Below, piece after piece: positions 25,784-33,718 of a stretch of DNA of 64,000 bases. Below the pieces are notes generated by a model. It was not told where the DNA came from. It saw only the letters and a list, made by a program, of their open reading frames with translations, and did no database searches. The stretch lies in NCBI GenBank assembly GCA_944326555.1, contig CALVEK010000012.1, positions 1-64,000 on the forward strand, in the 5' to 3' direction. The position numbers and the translations under genes were made by a program. This stretch comes from Candidatus Gastranaerophilales bacterium. Its GTDB lineage: Bacteria; Cyanobacteriota; Vampirovibrionia; Gastranaerophilales; Gastranaerophilaceae. How positions within the stretch are numbered: the first letter of the stretch is position 1; each line of letters begins with the position of its first letter.

Positions 25784-26794
25784 ATGTTCGATTTTTTTAA
25801 GAAAAAAAATGAAAATACAAATGCAACTGAGCAAACTGATGCAAATAGTGAGCAAGGTTCTATGAGGGATTCTACAGAGAAAAAGAACTTTTTTTCTCTT
25901 ACTTTTGAATCTTTGAAAAAGACAATAGAAAAAACAAGCGAATCACTTGTTGGAAATATTGTGCAAAAAGTTGAACAAGAAGAAGAATTCGACGAATTTG
26001 TACTTGATGATATGGAAGAATTGCTGATAAAAGCAGATTTGGGAGTCAATACATCAGCAGAAATTGTCGATAAATTAAGAAAAAATAATACAATGAAACC
26101 ATCACAGGTACGTGATTACTTGCAAGATGAGTTTTCTAAAATACTCAATGAAGCAGGAACAAATACACTAAACTTTCAAGATAATGCTTTAAATATATAC
26201 TTCATCGTGGGAGTTAACGGAGCCGGAAAAACAACACTTATAGGTAAATTGGCTAACAGATTTAAACTCCAAGGCAAAAAAGTTCTTGTTGCAGCAGGTG
26301 ATACTTTTAGAGCAGCTGCAGAAGAACAACTGGATATATGGAGCAAAAGAGCAGGTGCTGATATTGTAAGAAATGACGGAGCAGACCCTGCTTCTGTTGT
26401 TTACGATGCAATACAAAAAGCGAAAAACGAAAATTACAATGTCATTCTTGTTGACACGGCAGGCAGACTGCAAAACAAGTTTAACCTTATGCAAGAATTA
26501 TCAAAAATAAAATCTGTTATAGACAAAAATGCACCTGAATCTCTTAGAGAATCGATTCTAGTACTTGATGCAAACACAGGCCAAAACGGACTTTCTCAAG
26601 CAAAAGTTTTTACGGAGTGTGTTAATCTGACCTCGGTTGCACTAACAAAACTTGATGGTTCAGCAAAAGGCGGTATTATTATTGCAATTGCAAAAGAAAT
26701 GAATCTGCCTGTAAAACTCATTGGTGTAGGTGAAAAAATGGAAGATCTGAAGGATTTTAACGCAAGTGAGTTTGTCAAAGCATTGTTTGCATAG
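25784..26794 (+). CDS. ftsY: signal recognition particle receptor FtsY
   Basis: FtsY docks SRP-bound ribosomes at the membrane. The 336-residue protein has a short acidic A region (residues 1-35), the helical N domain (about 40-120) and the G domain with GVNGAGKTTLIGKLA, DTFRAAAEEQL, DTAGRLQ, TKLDGSAKGG and GVGEKMEDL. It is coupled to nusB; no clear ribosome site is visible in the nine-base gap. Confidence 0.96.
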   Translation: MFDFFKKKNENTNATEQTDANSEQGSMRDSTEKKNFFSLTFESLKKTIEKTSESLVGNIVQKVEQEEEFDEFVLDDMEELLIKADLGVNTSAEIVDKLRKNNTMKPSQVRDYLQDEFSKILNEAGTNTLNFQDNALNIYFIVGVNGAGKTTLIGKLANRFKLQGKKVLVAAGDTFRAAAEEQLDIWSKRAGADIVRNDGADPASVVYDAIQKAKNENYNVILVDTAGRLQNKFNLMQELSKIKSVIDKNAPESLRESILVLDANTGQNGLSQAKVFTECVNLTSVALTKLDGSAKGGIIIAIAKEMNLPVKLIGVGEKMEDLKDFNASEFVKALFA

Positions 26795-26861
26795 ATTTTA
26801 TAAGCATTTAAACATTGCCGTTTTATCCAATAATCTCAATCGCTGAGGATTAACACAAAAT

Positions 26862-27494
26862 CTAATCATTGGTTAAATTATTTTTTTCCAACTCTTTTCT
26901 TATTTTATTCAATCCTGATTGGATAATTCTTGAAATACGAGACGGAGAAATATTAAAATCATCAGAAAGCTCTCTGAGTTTTTTATCCTTAAAGAATTTA
27001 GCTTCTATTAAGTCATGCTCCCTTTGAGGCAATTTTTTCATTGCTTCTTTGATTGCAGAACTCATTTCGTTAAAGACAATAATTTCTTCAGGTGTTCTTG
27101 TTTCATCCTTAATTTGAGTAGGATTTTCAGCCTCTGCCATTTCTTCAATGGATAAAATAGTTTTATATACGGCCTCTCTCAAATCGTTTACATCTTCACC
27201 TGTTAATTGAGCAGACTCTTTTTTTGTTTTTTGGGAATACCACTTATAACGGCGTCTTACTTCGTTTCTGATAGCCCATTTAATAGCAGTAGAGATGTAT
27301 GAATTGTTATACTGAGAAATATCAGACGTAGAGCACAGATGGTGTACAACTTGTGTTCCTATGTTTACCAGTTCAGAAAAATCAATAAGATAAGAAGAAG
27401 ACAGCTTTTTGAATTCAATTTTTGCAATAGTTTCTATAAGCTCACTGTATTCTTTTAAACTTTTCCTTATTGATGCTTTTGTCTGAGTATCCAA
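26862..27494 (-). CDS. sigma-70 family factor, FliA-like
   Basis: A 210-residue alternative sigma factor. Region 2 (about residues 35-85) contains FSELVNIG and the core-binding and -10 recognition helix SYISTAIKWAIRNEVRRR. Region 3 is short and divergent. Region 4 (about 148-205) has LPQREHDLIEAKFF and the helix-turn-helix LRELSDDFNISPSRISRIIQSGLNKIRKEL. Region 4 resembles FliA/SigD most, and a flagellin gene with a sigma-28-like promoter is in this window, so a flagellar sigma factor is plausible. The start is TTG, since no ATG occurs until well inside the protein; an AGG lies six bases before it. Confidence 0.85.
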   Translation of the reverse strand: MDTQTKASIRKSLKEYSELIETIAKIEFKKLSSSYLIDFSELVNIGTQVVHHLCSTSDISQYNNSYISTAIKWAIRNEVRRRYKWYSQKTKKESAQLTGEDVNDLREAVYKTILSIEEMAEAENPTQIKDETRTPEEIIVFNEMSSAIKEAMKKLPQREHDLIEAKFFKDKKLRELSDDFNISPSRISRIIQSGLNKIRKELEKNNLTND

Positions 27495-27642
27495 TGTAAC
27501 CTGCGTAAAATTTTCTACCTGCTATCATTCTAGATTAAAAACATAAAACTGTAAAATAATTATAAACTTTTGTAATTGTTTTTTAAAAGTTTAGCAAGTT
27601 TCGTTGTTTAGAGCACTTTCAAAACTCATACAGGAGACCTAT

Positions 27643-29685
27643 ATGCATATATCGTTAAACCCAAAATCACAAAAACTTATAACCCCCAAAAATTATATTA
27701 ATTTTTCAAAAAATCTTGAAAATCAAAATACTCAGCCATCCGCAACTAAACTAAGTAAAATTAAAACAGATGTATTGGTAGGGTTATTTCTTATTCCGAC
27801 ACTGGGATATGTTAGCTGTTCAAACAATAAAACTCCTGACAAATCAATAACTATAGAGGCTTATCAGCAACATAACGACAACAGCAAATACATAAATAAA
27901 GGTAATTCTACATTTTATGTGGTAAATAATGGTGATACACCTACAAAAATTGCCAAAGAATTTAACATATCGGTAAGACGACTTTTAGCAATGAACGGGC
28001 TAACAGAGGAATCTGTAATCCACCCACAAGATACTCTTTTAATCCCGCAATCATACACAGTAAAAAACGTAGAATCACTTAGCGATGTAGCAAAAGCAAC
28101 AGGAATTTATACAGACTATCTGAAAGCGCTTTGTGATTTCGAAAAAGTTCATAACGAAATATACAAAGATAGAAACGGAAACAAAACAATAGGTGTCGGA
28201 CATTTTATAAAGGCTGATGAAAAAACAAAATTCCAAAACAGAACTCTGTCAGAAAAAGAGATATACACGATTCTTGCCCAAGATTTAGTTGATATTGACT
28301 TAGATATACAAACCGTAATAAATGAAAATGCATACAAAAAAATGCCTATTGCAGTAAAAGAATCCGTTCTTGATTTAGTATTTAATAAAGGTATAAAAGC
28401 AATAACAGAAAACAAAAAATTACACAATGCCCTAAATGAACAAAACTGGGTAACCGCTGTTGCTAATCTTACACAGGATTATTCCGTTGTAACAAATGCA
28501 AAAGGAGAAAAAGTAAAAAGACCTGCAAGCGGATTAAGCAAAAGACGACTGTATGATATGGCAAATGCATCAAAAATTTTCAAAAAAGGCATGCCTGAAG
28601 AAATTCTTTCCTCTGCAAAGATTGTCTACGCAAGAGGCCTCAAATACATGGAGCAAGAAAAGAATAAAGGAGAAATTTCTCAAGCGGCATATCCGCATGT
28701 TTTAGCCGAATATAAAAATCTTGCTTATGTCTGGTTTGATGGAAAAATTGGCGAAAAAGCTAAAGACAAAGCAAGCTCAATAAAAAAAGAATCAGAAACA
28801 TCTCAAACAACACCATCAAGTCAAACCACAAACACAGTTGATAACTCCAAAACAATTTATGTAAATGGCAAAAAAACAGACTGGACTGTAAATTCTCTAT
28901 ACAGAGATTGGGAAAATACAGCAAAAAGGCAATTAAGATACGTAAAACGCCCACTGCCTGAAATTGATAAAAACGGGAATATAGTTGCCTATGTAAAAAC
29001 GATAGCCCCCACATGTAAAGGTTCTCTTTCAGGAAAAACAATATTAATTAATCCCGGACACGGCGGTGCAATGAACTGCAGAGAAAAGAACGGTAAGCTC
29101 AACGTAAACTTTGACCCAGGAACAAGCAACGCTGTAATGAGCTCTAAAAACCGAAATGTTGAAACAAATACATTCATTGGTAATGGAGGGAAATCTCTCG
29201 AAGAATGGGTTGTAAACCAAAGAATATCCGATGAACTGGTTAAAAAGATAACAGCAGCAGGCGGCAAAGTAGTTTATGTCCAAGGCTCTGTATATAGTGC
29301 AATGGATGCAATAAGAAGCATTCAGAAAAAACAAAAAATCGATATGATAATAAGCCTCCACAGCAATTCTAGCGGTGGTAAAAGAGGTATCCATGTTTAT
29401 GCAAACAAACGTGGAGGAATAGATGAAGGTGATAAAAAACTGGCAACTATGATTGTTGACAATCTAAATGAGCATAGCTGGTTTAGAGGAATAACCTCAC
29501 AAAAAGCAAAATCTTTGGGTGTTTTATCCTCGAGCGGAAGCAAATCCTCACCCATCCCGGGTGTTTTGATAGAAACAGGCGATTTAAAAAACAAAGACGA
29601 TGTTGCAAACCTCAACTCAAGAAACTTTAAAAGCCAAATGATTGAATCAATTTTTGATGGTATTAAAGAATACCTAAAAAATTAA
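27643..29685 (+). CDS. LysM / GH24 lysozyme / N-acetylmuramoyl-alanine amidase fusion
   Basis: A 680-residue cell-wall hydrolase with two lytic domains. After a polar N-terminus and a hydrophobic segment ending YVSC (about residues 43-59, anchor or atypical lipobox) comes a LysM module (about 90-137). Then a GH24 lysozyme domain (about 150-285) has catalytic Glu167, Asp176 and Thr182, at the same spacing as T4 lysozyme E11/D20/T26. A Ser/Thr linker precedes a C-terminal zinc amidase of the Amidase_3 type (about 462-680): NPGHGG with His473, SLEEWVVNQ, SLHSN and VLIETGD. It could cut both the glycan strand and the stem peptide bond. ATG 27643 is set by AGGAG; it ends exactly against the lipA stop. 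Confidence 0.92.
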   Translation: MHISLNPKSQKLITPKNYINFSKNLENQNTQPSATKLSKIKTDVLVGLFLIPTLGYVSCSNNKTPDKSITIEAYQQHNDNSKYINKGNSTFYVVNNGDTPTKIAKEFNISVRRLLAMNGLTEESVIHPQDTLLIPQSYTVKNVESLSDVAKATGIYTDYLKALCDFEKVHNEIYKDRNGNKTIGVGHFIKADEKTKFQNRTLSEKEIYTILAQDLVDIDLDIQTVINENAYKKMPIAVKESVLDLVFNKGIKAITENKKLHNALNEQNWVTAVANLTQDYSVVTNAKGEKVKRPASGLSKRRLYDMANASKIFKKGMPEEILSSAKIVYARGLKYMEQEKNKGEISQAAYPHVLAEYKNLAYVWFDGKIGEKAKDKASSIKKESETSQTTPSSQTTNTVDNSKTIYVNGKKTDWTVNSLYRDWENTAKRQLRYVKRPLPEIDKNGNIVAYVKTIAPTCKGSLSGKTILINPGHGGAMNCREKNGKLNVNFDPGTSNAVMSSKNRNVETNTFIGNGGKSLEEWVVNQRISDELVKKITAAGGKVVYVQGSVYSAMDAIRSIQKKQKIDMIISLHSNSSGGKRGIHVYANKRGGIDEGDKKLATMIVDNLNEHSWFRGITSQKAKSLGVLSSSGSKSSPIPGVLIETGDLKNKDDVANLNSRNFKSQMIESIFDGIKEYLKN

Positions 29686-30543
29686 TTATACTGTTTCATA
29701 AGTTTCAAAAGCTCTGTAAGAACTTCTGACAAGTCCTGATGCAACAACTTGTTTTATACCAACATTTTTAGCAAGGCTCTCGATTCTTTTAAAATCATCT
29801 TCCGTATAGTATCTTTCAACATCCAGATGTTTTTTAGACGGTTGCATATACTGTCCGACCGTTACAATATCACACCCGACAGATTTTAAATCCACAAATG
29901 TCTGCTCAAGTTCTTCAAAAGTTTCACCAAGCCCAACCATCAAGCCTGATTTTGTTATCATTTTTTCATCCCTGTCTTTGATATGTTTCAAAAATTCTAA
30001 AGAACGCTCATACTTGGCAAGAGGTCTCGCCTTTGGATAGAGCCTTTTTACCGTTTCAATATTGTGATTGAAAACATCAGGCTTTGCATCAACGACTATG
30101 TCAATTAAGTCGTCTATTCCCTCAAAATCAGGAGTTAAAACCTCTATTTTTATGTCAGTAACAAGTTTTTTTGTTTCAGTGATAACTTGAGCAAACATAT
30201 CAGCTCCTTGAAGAGGTAAATCATCACGAGTTACTGAAGTAATTACCGCATATTTTAGACCTAATTCTTTTATTGCCTGAGCAACTTTTGTCGGTTCTTG
30301 TACATCAACAGGCTCGGGTGTGCCGCCTGAAATATTACAGAAACGGCAATTTCTTGTACAAATATTACCCAATATCAAGAATGTAGCAGTGTTTTTTGCA
30401 TAACACTCAGCTTTATTAGGGCATCTTGCCGCCTCACAAACCGTATTTAGGCATTTGTGCTTTAAAATAGAACGGACAAGTTTTGTTTTTTCCGTATCAA
30501 CTATCCCTCGTCTTAAATAATCAGGTAATCGTTTTCTTTCCAT
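29686..30543 (-). CDS. lipA: lipoyl synthase
   Basis: LipA inserts two sulfurs into octanoyl-protein to form lipoate. The 285-residue radical SAM enzyme has the auxiliary cluster Cys36-Cys41-Cys47 (CEAARCPNKAEC), the radical SAM triad Cys62-Cys66-Cys69 (CTRNCRFC) and the conserved C-terminal RSSYRAFE. It lies three bases after lpdA, matching a lipoate-dependent dehydrogenase function, and is convergent with the wall hydrolase gene with no gap. Confidence 0.97.
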   Translation of the reverse strand: MERKRLPDYLRRGIVDTEKTKLVRSILKHKCLNTVCEAARCPNKAECYAKNTATFLILGNICTRNCRFCNISGGTPEPVDVQEPTKVAQAIKELGLKYAVITSVTRDDLPLQGADMFAQVITETKKLVTDIKIEVLTPDFEGIDDLIDIVVDAKPDVFNHNIETVKRLYPKARPLAKYERSLEFLKHIKDRDEKMITKSGLMVGLGETFEELEQTFVDLKSVGCDIVTVGQYMQPSKKHLDVERYYTEDDFKRIESLAKNVGIKQVVASGLVRSSYRAFETYETV

Positions 30544-30546
30544 TTA

Positions 30547-31899
30547 TTATATCCCTTTTGGCAAGCTCAAACTCATATTATCCAACCCGAGAACTGACTC
30601 AAAAACAGCCTCTGAATATGTAGGATGAGCAAAAACTGTTTTTAAAATTTCTTCTGTTTTAAGTTCATTATCAATCATTAAAGCAAACTGCTGAATCATT
30701 GCCGAAGCCTCAGGAGAAACAATATGAGCCCCAACTATCTTATTATCAACAGACAATACTTTCACAAAACCGTCAATCTCATCATCAGCCATTGCTTTAC
30801 CTAAAGCTGCTACAGGAAAAGTTGAAACTTTATACTCAACATCCGAAAGAGCTTCTTCCGTTTTACCGACCCAAGCAATTTCAAGATTACCATAAATAAC
30901 GGACGGCACACTATTAGTATCAAAATGACACTTTTTCTGTTCAGCTATATAATCGATCACAGATATGGCCTGATGTACCGCACTGTGTGCCAAAAGCATT
31001 TTCCCATTCAAATCGCCGATTGCAAAAACGTTCAATATATTTGTTCTGAAATTATCATCAACTTTTATAAACTTACCGTTTAAATCTAAGCTAAATCCTT
31101 CGATTTTCGGTAAAACAGGCTCTCTACCAACAGCACAAAGAATCATATCTATACAAATCTCTTGCCCGTTTGAAAGAACAACTTTTTTATTTTCAATTCT
31201 TTCGATTTTTGTACCTGTATAAAATTTGATTTTATTCTTTTTAAATAATCTGTCCAATCTTTTAGACACATCGCTATCTGCAAGCGGCAAAAGCCTATCT
31301 GCCAATTCGACAACGGTTACATTTTTATCCAGAGCATTAAAAATCCTTGCCCATTCTACTCCTATTGCACCAGAACCAACAATTAAAATATTTTCAGGTA
31401 ACTCTTTGAGTTTTAAAACATCATTAGAATTAAGTATAAATTCGCCATCCGATTCCAATCCTTTAATATTAGCCGGTTTTGAACCCGTTGCAAGAACAAT
31501 ATTCTTACATTGATAAATATTTCCGTTGGATTCGATTTTATCCTGTGCAACGAGTTTTGCCTCGCTGCAAATTATTTCTACCCCGAAGCTCTGCACAAGT
31601 TTAGTCAAAGACTTTTGGATTTTTAAAACAATATCATTTTTTCGGTTAAATATTTTTTCATAATCATAAGTTATTTCAGATATTGTTATTCCGAATTTAT
31701 CAGATTTTTTAAGACTTTTATAGAAATCAGTACAATGCAAAACAGTTTTTGTAGGGATACAACCACGATTTAAACAAACGCCGCCCATTGAGTCTTTTTC
31801 AAATAAAACTACACTAAGTCCCTTTTGAGCAGCTCTAATTGCCGCACTGTATCCTGCAGGGCCTCCTCCTATAATCCCAATATCGTACATTTTATCCAT
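30547..31899 (-). CDS. lpdA: dihydrolipoamide dehydrogenase
   Basis: A 450-residue flavoprotein disulfide reductase. FAD site GGGPAGYSAAIRAAQ, redox pair Cys42/Cys47 in GGVCLNRGCIPTK, NAD site VGSGAIGVEWARIF, second FAD motif VFAIGDLNG and the dimer-interface His-Glu motif AHPTYSEAVFE. It regenerates oxidised lipoamide of 2-oxoacid dehydrogenases or the glycine cleavage system; coupling to lipA supports this. Start ATG 31899; an in-frame ATG three codons on is an alternative. Confidence 0.96.
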   Translation of the reverse strand: MDKMYDIGIIGGGPAGYSAAIRAAQKGLSVVLFEKDSMGGVCLNRGCIPTKTVLHCTDFYKSLKKSDKFGITISEITYDYEKIFNRKNDIVLKIQKSLTKLVQSFGVEIICSEAKLVAQDKIESNGNIYQCKNIVLATGSKPANIKGLESDGEFILNSNDVLKLKELPENILIVGSGAIGVEWARIFNALDKNVTVVELADRLLPLADSDVSKRLDRLFKKNKIKFYTGTKIERIENKKVVLSNGQEICIDMILCAVGREPVLPKIEGFSLDLNGKFIKVDDNFRTNILNVFAIGDLNGKMLLAHSAVHQAISVIDYIAEQKKCHFDTNSVPSVIYGNLEIAWVGKTEEALSDVEYKVSTFPVAALGKAMADDEIDGFVKVLSVDNKIVGAHIVSPEASAMIQQFALMIDNELKTEEILKTVFAHPTYSEAVFESVLGLDNMSLSLPKGI

Positions 31900-31904
31900 A
31901 CTAT

Positions 31905-31950
31905 CCCCAAAAAACTATCTCCCTATATTATATTACAGGGAGATAGTTTT
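31905..31950 (-). terminator. terminator of the small SFG-motif gene
   Basis: A perfect 14-bp stem (31911-31924 with 31937-31950) is followed on the minus strand by a T run. It separates the small gene at 31959-32264 from lpdA. Confidence 0.8.
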
Positions 31951-31958
31951 ATAAATAT

Positions 31959-32264
31959 TTAATTGTTTTTAAGAGACAAAATCTCCCAAGTATAATTGTT
32001 TAAAAATTTCTCTTTTGTATATATTTTTTCTCCAAGTTTTTTGTTATCTTTAAACGCTTCAACTTTATAGGCACGTGTCTTAACAACGCTCGGATAAAAA
32101 AGAGAAGATTCTAAACAGTCATATTCTGTAACAAAATAATCTTTATCGCGATATCGACAATCTTCTCCTTCTAACATTAAATTTTCTGCTCGTTGCTTAA
32201 AACTTCCGTATTCATTATCTCTTAGCGAACTTTGTACGTATACTTTGCCAAAACTTACATTCAT
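31959..32264 (-). CDS. small protein with N-terminal MNVSFGK, unknown
   Basis: A 101-residue, charged, Tyr-rich soluble protein with two cysteines and no signal peptide. The N-terminus MNVSFGKVYVQSS contains an SFG tripeptide reminiscent of the FKG motif of the two tandem membrane proteins. AAGGAG lies nine bases before the ATG. It is monocistronic with its own terminator. I know no function; the clean ribosome site and terminator support a real gene. Confidence 0.7.
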   Translation of the reverse strand: MNVSFGKVYVQSSLRDNEYGSFKQRAENLMLEGEDCRYRDKDYFVTEYDCLESSLFYPSVVKTRAYKVEAFKDNKKLGEKIYTKEKFLNNYTWEILSLKNN

Positions 32265-32373
32265 ATTTTCTCCTTGTATTTTTACTTGATTACAAAAAGA
32301 GGAAATATATTATTTTGTTATTTACAATTCTTTGATTAAAAATTCTTTACATCAATTTTTATAATTAAATAGA

Positions 32374-32425
32374 AACACCTCTTTTAAAATTTAAAAAGAG
32401 GTGTTCCTTTGATTTTTTATTTATT
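32374..32425 (-). terminator. terminator of the DegT aminotransferase gene
   Basis: A 12-bp stem (32374-32385 with 32394-32405) lies just beyond the stop of the gene at 32432. T-rich sequence occurs on both sides, weaker on the minus-strand side. Confidence 0.6.
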
Positions 32426-32431
32426 AATTAT

Positions 32432-33556
32432 CTAGCAAGCTGCGGTTTCTTTGCATTTTGCAATTGCATCTTTAACTTTTTCTACAATTTCTTTTTGTTC
32501 TTCAAAAGTCAATTCTGCAAACATAGGCAAGCTCATAACGTGTTCTGTATTATATTCTGTATGAGGCAAATCACCCATTTTGTAGCCTAAATGAGCATGA
32601 ACTTTTTGCATGTGAAGAGGTATAGGATAATACAACATTGCGCCTACACCGTTTTCTTGCAACATTTTTTGTACTGCATCACGGTTTGGAACTTTGATTG
32701 TATATTGGTGGTAAACACAGTATGTATTATCAAGTTCTTTTGGAGTAACAACGTCTTCACAACCTTTGAACAATTCTGTATATCTGTGAGAAACTTCTCT
32801 TCTCATCTTATTCCATTCATCGATGTAATTCATTTTTACTCTCAAGATAGCTGATTGAATTTCATCAAGACGGCTGTTAACACCAATCTCATCGTGATGA
32901 TATCTCACAGCACCACCGTGGTTTCTTAGAGCAATCATTCTGTCTTTGAGGTAATCACTGTTAGTTACAGCCATACCGCCATCACCCATACCGCCTAAGT
33001 TTTTGGTTGGGAAGAAGCTGTATGCACCTATATCACCAAATGAACCTACTTTTTTGCCTTTATATTCAGCACCGATTGCTTGGCAACAATCTTCAATTAC
33101 ATACAAATTATGACGTTTTGCGATATCCATAATAACGTCCATATCAGCAGGCTGACCGTAAAGATGTACAGGCATAATAGCTTTTGTTCTGGGTGTAATT
33201 TTGGATTCAATTTGAGTAACATCCATGTTAAATGTATCAGGGTCAATATCAACAAAAACAGGTGTTGCACCAACAATTTCGATAGATTCTGTAGTTGCAA
33301 CAAAAGTAAATGCAACAGTAATTACTTCATCACCTTTACCAATATCCAATGCTCTCAATGCCAAATGCAAAGCATCTGTTCCAGAGTTTAGGCCGATAGC
33401 ATGTTTTGTTCCAAGATATGAAGCAAATTCTGATTCCAAAGCCTTAGTATTAGGGCCAAGAATATATGCACCCGAACGTAAAACATCAACTACAGCTTTT
33501 TCAATTTCTGCGCCGGTTTGTTTATATTGTCTTTTTAAATCTACTATAGGAATCAT
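32432..33556 (-). CDS. DegT/DnrJ/EryC1/StrS sugar aminotransferase
   Basis: A 374-residue PLP enzyme that aminates a keto-sugar nucleotide for surface glycans. It has LNSGTDALHLALRAL, FVATTESI, the EDCCQAIGAEY segment and the PLP lysine Lys185 in FFPTKNLGGMGDGG, and the C-terminal YPIPLHMQ. The exact sugar cannot be read from sequence. AAGGAG precedes the ATG. It is monocistronic, not within a visible glycan cluster. Confidence 0.92.
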   Translation of the reverse strand: MIPIVDLKRQYKQTGAEIEKAVVDVLRSGAYILGPNTKALESEFASYLGTKHAIGLNSGTDALHLALRALDIGKGDEVITVAFTFVATTESIEIVGATPVFVDIDPDTFNMDVTQIESKITPRTKAIMPVHLYGQPADMDVIMDIAKRHNLYVIEDCCQAIGAEYKGKKVGSFGDIGAYSFFPTKNLGGMGDGGMAVTNSDYLKDRMIALRNHGGAVRYHHDEIGVNSRLDEIQSAILRVKMNYIDEWNKMRREVSHRYTELFKGCEDVVTPKELDNTYCVYHQYTIKVPNRDAVQKMLQENGVGAMLYYPIPLHMQKVHAHLGYKMGDLPHTEYNTEHVMSLPMFAELTFEEQKEIVEKVKDAIAKCKETAAC

Positions 33557-33718
33557 ATAAATCTCCTTTTTTCCTTACTTCCTCTAAACTATTTTACTAT
33601 TTTACCACTTGCAAATTACTCCTTTATAAAATCTTTACAAGATTTAAGCGGTCCGTTTGTATTTAATATTATTATCTGATAATATTACTCTGTATCGTTA
33701 TCATTATGGATAGTAGAA

